From contig CAWDMC010000005.1 of the NCBI GenBank assembly GCA_963803295.1, positions 124,001-188,000 on the forward strand: a stretch of DNA of 64,000 nucleotides. Reading direction: 5' to 3'. Below are positions 8,941 to 16,001 of the stretch, in pieces. How positions within the stretch are numbered: position 1 is the stretch's first letter; every line of letters begins with the position of its first letter. The stretch is from CAWDMC01 sp963803295. GTDB lineage: Bacteria > Acidobacteriota > Terriglobia > UBA7540. Made by a program: the position numbers and the translations under genes. The notes under the pieces are model-generated. The model had not been told where the DNA came from and did no database searches. It saw nothing but the letters and a program-made list of their open reading frames with translations.

Positions 8941-9717
8941 CTAGTTGGTTCGGCGGCGCTCGTCGCTCGCGATTTTGCCGTCGCGAATATGGATCACGCG
9001 ATGAGCGCGAGCGGCAATGTCCTGCTCGTGCGTCACCAGCACAATGGTGTTACCGCCCTGGTGCAGGCGATCGAGCAGGTTCATGATTTCATCGCCGGTG
9101 ACCGTATCGAGATTGCCGGTGGGCTCATCCGCCAGGATGATCGACGGACTATTCACCAGCGCCCGGGCCACGGCCACGCGCTGCCGCTGGCCCCCGGAGA
9201 GCTCGTTCGGCTTGTGATCCATGCGGTCAGCGAGGTCCACTTTGCGTAACGCGTCCTTGGCCCGCTCGATACGCTCGGCGGCAGGCGTACCGTTGTAGAT
9301 CAGGGGCAGTTCCACATTGTGCAGAGCCGTGGCGCGGGAGAGCAGGTTGAAGGTCTGGAAGACGAAGCCGATCTCCTTATTGCGGATGAACGCCAGTTCG
9401 TCATCGGAAAGCTCGCTGACCAGGCGCCCGTTTAGCCAGTACTTGCCGCGAGTGGGCGTATCAAGACAGCCGATCAGGTTCATCAAGGTGGACTTGCCCG
9501 ACCCCGAAGGTCCCATGATGGCGACGTACTCGCCGCGCGCGATCTCAAAACTGACGCCGGAAAGGGCGTTCACCTGGACTGCTCCCATGTCATAGGTTTT
9601 CCAAAGATCCTCGGACTTGATCATGACCCCGGCGGCAGGTTTCCCGTCGGGTGAAGCCGTTCCCACCGCGTAACGCGCCACCACGTCGCCGATTTTTGGA
9701 GCTGCCGGTGAACCCAT
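8941..9717 (-). CDS. MacB/LolD-type ABC transporter ATPase
   Basis: A 258-residue nucleotide-binding subunit. Walker A is GPSGSGKST, the Q-loop lies in GFVFQTFNLL, the signature is LSGGQRQRV, Walker B is IILADEPTGNLD and the switch His is in VLVTHEQDIA. The LNLIGCLDTPT-type region and ADEPTGNLD are typical of the MacB/LolD group, which energises mechanotransmission rather than classical import. About 30 residues precede the first conserved strand. ATG 9717 has AGGAAGG upstream, but ATG 9624 (MIKSEDLWKTY) would also give a complete domain. It should serve all three permeases in this cluster. Confidence 0.92.
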   Translation of the reverse strand: MGSPAAPKIGDVVARYAVGTASPDGKPAAGVMIKSEDLWKTYDMGAVQVNALSGVSFEIARGEYVAIMGPSGSGKSTLMNLIGCLDTPTRGKYWLNGRLVSELSDDELAFIRNKEIGFVFQTFNLLSRATALHNVELPLIYNGTPAAERIERAKDALRKVDLADRMDHKPNELSGGQRQRVAVARALVNSPSIILADEPTGNLDTVTGDEIMNLLDRLHQGGNTIVLVTHEQDIAARAHRVIHIRDGKIASDERRRTN

Positions 9718-9753
9718 ATCAAGTCGCCCTTCCTGTCTGAATCGGTAGCGGCC

Positions 9754-9829
9754 TTTCTGTAGCGGCGCTCTATGAGCGCCGGTTCTTCTCCAATGAAAAG
9801 CCGGCGCTCATAGAGCGCCGCTACAGAAA
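9754..9829. repeat. Perfect 29-bp inverted repeat
   Basis: The left arm at 9754-9782 and right arm at 9801-9829 are exact reverse complements over 29 bases, separated by an 18-base loop. The arm core is TGTAGCGGCGCTCTATGAGC. It sits between the adaptor and ATPase genes of the export operon. In RNA it would fold into a very stable hairpin. A diverged copy lies at 8844-8920. It may be a REP/MITE-like dispersed element that also acts on operon transcript levels (inference). Confidence 0.85.
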
Positions 9830-9853
9830 AAAGTCGCAGCATCAGGCCTTGAC

Positions 9854-11317
9854 TCAGCTCTGTGCCGCCGGAGTACCCGGTGGCGGAGCCTGTACTACCT
9901 TAATCTTGGTGTGGTTCTTGAGGGTGCGTAGAACCTGATAGCTGCCGGTCACAATGGTATCGCCGGGACTAACGCCTTTGAGGACTTCGACTTCAATCGA
10001 GCCCATGACGCCGGTTTCCACCGGTATGAATTGGGCCACTCCGTTTTTCACTGCAAACACGCCCTGAACCTCCTCCTTTGCCTTCTCTCGCTCCTTGGCC
10101 GACGGGGGCTGCCGCTCGGCGGCCATGGCTGTGCCGCTCTTAGGCTTGTTCGCATCCTCCAGTTCAGCACGGGTACGAATAGTGAGCGCCTGGATGGGTA
10201 TGGATATCGCATTCTGCCTTGTGGCCGTGGTGATCTTGGCGGTAGTCGAGAGCCCGGGATGCATACCTGGAGGAGGATTGTCGAGAGTCACCACTACCAG
10301 GAAATCCTTGGCTTCCTCGTCGGTGGCGGTGCCGGTGGTCGAGGAACTGGTCGCTGCGGCTTGGCCCGTGGAGCGGTTCACCGCAGCCTCCCCAATCTGG
10401 GTGACGCGGCCTTTAAATGTCTTGTTAGGAATGGCATCGATAGTCACCTCGGCCGGCTGGTTCAGTTTCACATTAACGATATCGGTTTCGTCGACTTTAA
10501 CCTCAGCCGTAATCACCGAAAGATCTGAGACCTGATACAGATAGCTGCCCGCCGCGTTTTGTATGCCGGCCACCACATTTTCGCCCAAATGAACGGGCAG
10601 AGAGGTGATAACTCCGTCTACGGGCGAGGTGTAAACGGTTTTGTTGCGCACGTCGGCAAAACGCACCAGAGTAGCCTTGCTCTGCATGACCTGGGCGTTT
10701 ACCATGTCACGGTTATAAACGGCCTGCTGGTATAGGGCCTTGTTCTGGGCTACTTGCGCCTGAGCGGAGTTGAGGTTCGCCTGGGCCACGAGGTAATCGC
10801 TTCTTCGCTGATCGAAGATCTGCTGGGCGATGAGGTTATCCTCCACCAACTGCTGCCCGCGTTTATAGTCCTTCTCTGCCTGTTTCAGCTTGGCCTCTGC
10901 CTGCTGCAGGTTGGCTTCGGCTGTCTTCATACCCGCTGCGGCCGACTGAACGGCTGAGCCTGAGGCGTCAGCATTGGCTTCGGCCGTCTTGAGCGCCGCC
11001 TGCTGGGCGTTGACGTCGGCTTCCTGCTGGATGTCTTCCGTGCGCATGATCAGCTGACCCTTCTTTACGTGGTCGCCTTCCTGCACGTTCATCTCGACAA
11101 TTTTGCCGTAGGAATTGGCATTAACGGTGGCCCATTTGTTCACCGGAGGCTTGATCTGTCCGGACGCGGTGACAATGGAAGCCAGATCTTCGCGCCCAAC
11201 CTTTCCGACCTGTACGGCCACGGTGCCACGCCTGCTCCAGGCGATGCCCCCGGCAACCAGCCCGACCAGAGCCACCAAAGCAAGAACAATCAATAAATTC
11301 CGTTTCCACGGTTTCAT
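9854..11317 (-). CDS. MacA/HlyD-type periplasmic adaptor
   Basis: A 487-residue membrane-fusion protein. MKPWKRNLLIVLALVAL at 11317 gives an N-terminal anchor, with GGAG upstream; the frame is open to 11365 but that extension is not needed. Order: anchor (residues 8-28), lipoyl half-motif and a long Ala/Gln/Lys coiled-coil hairpin (about 90-215), second lipoyl half (SPVDGVITSLPVHLGENV), beta-barrel domain and membrane-proximal domain. A low-complexity SSSTTGTATDEEAKD stretch and an acidic/Lys-rich insert (AKEREKAKEEVQG) interrupt the C-terminal part. It should bridge the MacB-like permeases to an outer-membrane channel. No TolC gene is visible in the window. It is the first gene of the minus-strand operon. 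Confidence 0.88.
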   Translation of the reverse strand: MKPWKRNLLIVLALVALVGLVAGGIAWSRRGTVAVQVGKVGREDLASIVTASGQIKPPVNKWATVNANSYGKIVEMNVQEGDHVKKGQLIMRTEDIQQEADVNAQQAALKTAEANADASGSAVQSAAAGMKTAEANLQQAEAKLKQAEKDYKRGQQLVEDNLIAQQIFDQRRSDYLVAQANLNSAQAQVAQNKALYQQAVYNRDMVNAQVMQSKATLVRFADVRNKTVYTSPVDGVITSLPVHLGENVVAGIQNAAGSYLYQVSDLSVITAEVKVDETDIVNVKLNQPAEVTIDAIPNKTFKGRVTQIGEAAVNRSTGQAAATSSSTTGTATDEEAKDFLVVVTLDNPPPGMHPGLSTTAKITTATRQNAISIPIQALTIRTRAELEDANKPKSGTAMAAERQPPSAKEREKAKEEVQGVFAVKNGVAQFIPVETGVMGSIEVEVLKGVSPGDTIVTGSYQVLRTLKNHTKIKVVQAPPPGTPAAQS

Positions 11318-12140
11318 AACAACTCCGCTGTCAAAATAGAGAGCCCATTTGCCCGATTGGCGCACCGTGCCCGGTCAACCCTCGACTTCTCCGGTCTGCC
11401 GTCGTAGCAGCCTGCGTACAGACCTTCTGCTGCTTGGCCGTCCCACCTGGAGCCCTTGGGCGAATTGCTCTTTCTCAGGCATCGCTGGAAATCCCGCGCG
11501 CGATAATCGCGTAAAATAATATAGTGAAAGTCCCGCGCGCTCGTTACCGTCAGTTTCGCCGTAGCTCCCACGCAACCGAGCCCAGGGCCCGCAGAGTGCA
11601 TACCGGTGCGAGAGGGCGCATCGCCGCTCCAAAGGCTTCCAGCTGACTATACGTTTGACGGTCCAGAAAAGTTTCCGTTAGGCCTGCACACCTAGGAAGG
11701 ATCTGGGCAAAAGACAACAAGCGGAAATGGTGAACGCGCAAGCGGCGAAACTGGGCGTAACAGTGCGTTATACTTCTCGGACTAGGTACTCTTCTACCCT
11801 CTCAGATCCGGTCGACTCTTGCTGGACTCTTCTGCTTCGGTGCTTCCAGACGGGCCTGACAAAGTGCTCCCTTCAGTATTATTGTATCGCGGAATGCCTG
11901 TGGGGAGACGCAGTTTTTGGAAACGGTGTACTGCTCCAGACTAAAAAGATAGCAGACTCATTAATGGTTTCTGTGATTAGCTGCCAGTCGGCAAGAGGAG
12001 GACTTAAGGGCGGACCACCTTTTCTCCGATTTCTGCATCTTATATGGACCGAGTCTATCCTGCGTCGGGCTGTCTGTTGCAAGTGAAGGCCAATGGGTCG
12101 GACACACCAATACTGTTGCCCCATAAGACAAGGCTACAGC
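11318..12140. other. Divergent intergenic region, no supported gene
   Basis: About 820 bases separate the export operon from the GWxTD gene. Open frames on both strands lack homology features. An AT-rich patch near 11512-11525 may hold the operon promoter, but no clear -35/-10 pair was read. Confidence 0.35.
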
Positions 12141-12170
12141 TTGACTTCACTTCCTCAGCAAACGTACAAT
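12141..12170 (+). promoter_or_regulatory. Sigma-70-like promoter of the GWxTD gene
   Basis: TTGACT (12141-12146) and TACAAT (12165-12170) are separated by 18 bases. The start codon at 12186 leaves a very short leader, so either the transcript is nearly leaderless or translation begins at ATG 12192. Confidence 0.4.
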
Positions 12171-12185
12171 CGCAACGGTAAGGCT

Positions 12186-13850
12186 ATGATTATGCAATCG
12201 GGTCCCATCTACGGAAGAGTTGTGCAATCTGGAAGACGATCCTGGTGGAGGGCTTTAGCGGTTGTGATGCTGGCCGCCAGCTTTGGGATGTGCTTTGCCC
12301 AATCGCTCCATGCTGGGGATAAGAAAACTAAGGAACAGCGGCGACGCGAAAAAGAGATACGGAAAGAGCAGGAGGGACCCTACAAGAAGTGGCTGCAAGA
12401 TGAAGTGCCCTATATCATCACATCCGAGGAGCGGGCCTCGTTCAAGAAGCTAACCACTGACGACGAGCGCGAGCAGTTCATCGAGGCATTCTGGAACCGG
12501 CGCAATCCGAATCCGGGAAGCCCGGAAAACGAGTTCAAAGAAGAGTACTACCGGCGCATCGCTTATGCCAACGAACACTACGCTTCAGGTTTCCCAGGTT
12601 GGAAATCGGACCGCGGTCGTATCTATATTATGTATGGCCCAGCTGACGAGATCGACTCGCATCCAAGCGGCGGAAACTATCAGCGTCCCATGGAAGAGGG
12701 AGGCGGAGAAACTTCCACGTATCCCTTCGAGACGTGGCGATACCGCTATATCGATGGCATTGGCAATAACATAATGCTTGAGTTTGTGGACCCCACGATG
12801 ACCGGTGAATATCACCTCACCATGGATCCTGGTGAAAAGGACGCTCTACTTCATGTGCCTGGCGCGGGATTGACCATGATGGAACAGATGGGCATGGCCA
12901 GCAAAGCGGACCGTTTCACTCGCGGCGATGGTATGACTATCGGCAGGAGCATGGGAGGCGAATCGGAGAGCATGGAAGAGTTCACCCGCCTCGACCAATA
13001 CGCCAAGATATTCAAGCCCCCTGCGGTCAAGTTCAACGATCTGAAAGCTGTTGTAACCACCAAGATTTCCGCGAACCTGCTGCCGTTCGATGTGCGCCAG
13101 GATTTCATTCGCATCACGGAAGACAGTGTCCTGACGCCTATCACGATTCAGGTGAGCAACCAGGACCTGCAGTTTCAGAACAAAGACGGCGTGATGCACG
13201 CCACTATGGACATTTTCGGCCAGTTGACCACCTTGAGCGGACGGACCGTGAACACCTTCGAAGACAGCATGGTTCTGGATGTGCCGCAGCATGATTTCGA
13301 GAGCTACGTCACGCATCGTTCGGTTTATCAGAAGGCTGTGCCGTTGCGCCCGGGCCTCTACAAGCTGAGCGTGGTGCTGAAAGACGACATTAGTGGCAAG
13401 ATGGGATCGCTCGAACTTCGCCTCAACGTGCCGAAAATAACGGATGAGCAAATGGGGATGAGTTCGTTAATTCTCGCCGACCTCATCCAGCAACTGCCCA
13501 CGACTCAAGTCGGAACTGGACCGTTCGTGATCGGCGGTAGCAAGGTACGCCCCAGTGTGACGGATACCTTTAATCGGGATCAGAACCTCGGCATCTATCT
13601 GCAGGTATACAATTTGGGGGTCGACCCGCAGACCCACAGACCATCTGCCGAGGTGACTTACGACATTTCTAAGGACGGGAAAGCCATCCTGTCAAAAACG
13701 GAATCGACCCCTGCTTCCGAACAGCTGACACTCCAGAAGATCATGCCTTTGAGGTCCTTGCAGCCTGGAAGGTATACGGTGGAGGTTAAGGTTACGGATA
13801 AAGTCAGGAAGCAGACAATGCCCGCAACGGCTGATTTTGAGTTGCGCTAG
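12186..13850 (+). CDS. Secreted GWxTD-domain protein
   Basis: A 554-residue exported protein. ATG 12186 starts a basic segment followed by a hydrophobic helix (WWRALAVVMLAASFGMCFAQ), a likely signal peptide; the open frame upstream to 12093 is not convincing. A charged region (KEQRRREKEIRKEQEG) precedes the GWxTD domain (roughly residues 65-210), which contains the family hallmark GWKSDRGRIYIMYGPADEI and EAFWNRRNPNPGS. The C-terminal 300 residues are beta-rich. GWxTD proteins occur widely in Acidobacteriota, often with Ser/Thr kinases or sensor systems; their function is not known. A barrel protein, a histidine kinase and a regulator follow on the same strand. Confidence 0.85.
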   Translation: MIMQSGPIYGRVVQSGRRSWWRALAVVMLAASFGMCFAQSLHAGDKKTKEQRRREKEIRKEQEGPYKKWLQDEVPYIITSEERASFKKLTTDDEREQFIEAFWNRRNPNPGSPENEFKEEYYRRIAYANEHYASGFPGWKSDRGRIYIMYGPADEIDSHPSGGNYQRPMEEGGGETSTYPFETWRYRYIDGIGNNIMLEFVDPTMTGEYHLTMDPGEKDALLHVPGAGLTMMEQMGMASKADRFTRGDGMTIGRSMGGESESMEEFTRLDQYAKIFKPPAVKFNDLKAVVTTKISANLLPFDVRQDFIRITEDSVLTPITIQVSNQDLQFQNKDGVMHATMDIFGQLTTLSGRTVNTFEDSMVLDVPQHDFESYVTHRSVYQKAVPLRPGLYKLSVVLKDDISGKMGSLELRLNVPKITDEQMGMSSLILADLIQQLPTTQVGTGPFVIGGSKVRPSVTDTFNRDQNLGIYLQVYNLGVDPQTHRPSAEVTYDISKDGKAILSKTESTPASEQLTLQKIMPLRSLQPGRYTVEVKVTDKVRKQTMPATADFELR

Positions 13851-13971
13851 GCCGGTCATACACTGCGCTCGAGCGGGATGGGATCCAGGTCGACCGTGTG
13901 GTTCCTGTGCCGGCGGGTTGCTTGACTTAGTGTTGTTCGTGGTGCAGAATACGGCCTACGAAAAGAGAAAG

Positions 13972-15774
13972 ATGAAGCGCTCAGTGTTCCGCCTTCGTTT
14001 TGTGTCCTTCCCGTCACTGGCAGGACTTTTGATATTGAGTGTCAGTGCTGTCGCCGGGTTTTGTGCTTCCTTCGGGTCGGGATTTGGGCGTGTTTCGGGT
14101 ACTGTTACCGATGCCAACGGCAACCCTCTGATGGGCGCGACGATCGCCCTGGTAGGCTCCGGTTTACCTAAATCGCAGGTCGTGAACAATGCGGTGGAGA
14201 GGGTCATCACCGACGCTCACGGTCGCTTCAGTATTGAACACCTCTCACCCGGGTGGTACTCGGTAAAGGTAGCCTCGATGACCCGCATGCCATCCTTGCG
14301 GCGGGGCGTTCGCGTCACCGCCGGTGAAACCTCCCACATCCGGTTTTCTTTGAGCGGCATTCTCGCCCCGGTTCAGTTGCACCGCCCCGACGGTGACCTG
14401 ATGAAGTGGGGTGAAGACTGGAAATGGGTGCTTCGGACTTCCTCCGCCACACGCCCGGTACTGCGCTATCGCGACGGCCGAGCGAGCGAAGCCGGCGACA
14501 AGCCGGGGCGTTCAAAGAAGAAGAAACGGTCTTTGCCACCAAGTCAGACAGTGGTGGGCATGATGCCAGGCACAAGTGGCGGCATGCACGGCCTCGATCC
14601 TGGAATGGGCGGCGTTTTTGCTTATTTGCGCCCGCTGTCGAATAACTCGGATCTCCTCATGGCAGGCTCGATGCCTGTGGGTGGCGTCGCGGGGCCTTCG
14701 ATGATTACGGCCTTCCGCTCAAATCTGCTCAACGATAATCCTGAGGAAGTGGCGCTGGTTGTACACCAACTCAGCCTCAACGGTTCAGATCGGACCGCAC
14801 TGGGCCAGGGGATCGGCCGCAGTCAAGGTATCGTACTCAGTTTCAGCCAGACTCGGCACCTGAACAGAAGTATTAGCCTGACGACGGGATTCGAGATCGA
14901 TGATCTCAGCGCTACACGCAACGTCACCTCTACCCATCCTGTCGTGAAGCTTGACTACGCAGCAAGTTCCTCCACCGGGGTCAGCATTTCTTATGGCGCC
15001 GTCCGGCGCGATGGAGAGGCTGATTTGCTGGATCGAGTCGGTGATCTTAATGCCTTCCCCAGGATCAGCATGAAGCAGGGGCGTTTGGCGCTGGAAAGCG
15101 ACAACCACGCTGAGGCTGCGATCCGGCGAAAACTCGGTAAGAACTCAAGCATTGAACTGGCTGCCTATCAGGATCAAGTCGGCAATGCGGCCGTATGGGC
15201 ATCAGGTGGGCCTGAGGCGATGGGCGCTCTCGCCAGTAGTGCTCTGTCCGATCCGGCGAGCGGCGGTTCGATGTTGGACGCTGGGAATTATGGCTCCATG
15301 GGTTTCCGTGCCGCTTATACACGACGCATTGGCGACTATATGGAAACGGTTGTGATGTATTCTTCGGGCGACGCGCTTACCGTTTCCTCCCCTAATGGTG
15401 CCTGCGCGTCCTGTACGAATCTAGGTCAGGCGCTCCGCCTTGAGCGCAGCAGAGCAGTCGGCGCCAAGGTCAAAGCTCGCGTTCCGGGCGTGAACACGCT
15501 GGTCACGACGTCCTATGAATGGATGCCTGGAGGCCGCGTGACCTCGGTTGATCCACAAGGTGAAGCCAGCCTGGGAATTCATCCTTTCTTCGACATGGAG
15601 ATCCGTCAGCCAATTCCTAACATCCCGTTCATTCCCGCTCGTATCATCGCTGTGGCCGATTTTCGCAACCTTCTCGCACAGGGGTATGTGCCGCTTGGTC
15701 TCCCAGGTGAGGAGCCTTTATTGCTGTCCTCCGCTTACCGGAGTTTCCGCGGTGGCTTTTCTGTGCAGTTCTAG
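13972..15774 (+). CDS. Outer-membrane beta-barrel with carboxypeptidase-regulatory-like domain
   Basis: A 600-residue protein starting at MKRSVFRLR (13972) with a clear signal peptide (LAGLLILSVSAVAGFCAS). Residues 30-120 form a carboxypeptidase-regulatory/CnaB-like fold: GRVSGTVTDANGNPLMGATI, then ITDAHGRFSIEHLSPGWYSV. After a linker rich in Gly/Met and a basic stretch (GRSKKKKR), the rest alternates polar and hydrophobic residues as in outer-membrane strands and ends GGFSVQF, a terminal aromatic typical of barrel insertion. It has no TonB plug domain, so it is shorter than the usual TonB-dependent CarboxypepD_reg receptors. Its role is unknown. The frame overlaps the GWxTD gene upstream, but the real start lies 121 bases after that stop. 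Confidence 0.72.
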   Translation: MKRSVFRLRFVSFPSLAGLLILSVSAVAGFCASFGSGFGRVSGTVTDANGNPLMGATIALVGSGLPKSQVVNNAVERVITDAHGRFSIEHLSPGWYSVKVASMTRMPSLRRGVRVTAGETSHIRFSLSGILAPVQLHRPDGDLMKWGEDWKWVLRTSSATRPVLRYRDGRASEAGDKPGRSKKKKRSLPPSQTVVGMMPGTSGGMHGLDPGMGGVFAYLRPLSNNSDLLMAGSMPVGGVAGPSMITAFRSNLLNDNPEEVALVVHQLSLNGSDRTALGQGIGRSQGIVLSFSQTRHLNRSISLTTGFEIDDLSATRNVTSTHPVVKLDYAASSSTGVSISYGAVRRDGEADLLDRVGDLNAFPRISMKQGRLALESDNHAEAAIRRKLGKNSSIELAAYQDQVGNAAVWASGGPEAMGALASSALSDPASGGSMLDAGNYGSMGFRAAYTRRIGDYMETVVMYSSGDALTVSSPNGACASCTNLGQALRLERSRAVGAKVKARVPGVNTLVTTSYEWMPGGRVTSVDPQGEASLGIHPFFDMEIRQPIPNIPFIPARIIAVADFRNLLAQGYVPLGLPGEEPLLLSSAYRSFRGGFSVQF

Positions 15775-16001
15775 CCAGCGAGCATCGCGAAAGGTATTGA
15801 TACAGGCAGAAGGCGACCATCAGCTTCGTTTATCCAGCCAATACAATAATTTGAACTCCATATGCATAATTCCATAGGCAATTTTGTTTGGATTTGGGAT
15901 TTCTCCGTACTAAGTTGGAAAGAAGATGCTTATCTTAAGTGCAGCCACCCTAGTAACTGGTATGCTACTTGCATCTACGAGGGGAGACCGAGGCCCATCG
16001 C

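Noticed and set aside
11727..12086. 119-residue open frame before the GWxTD gene
   Set aside because: Many Cys/Trp/Thr residues, no ribosome binding site and no family pattern; treated as non-coding.
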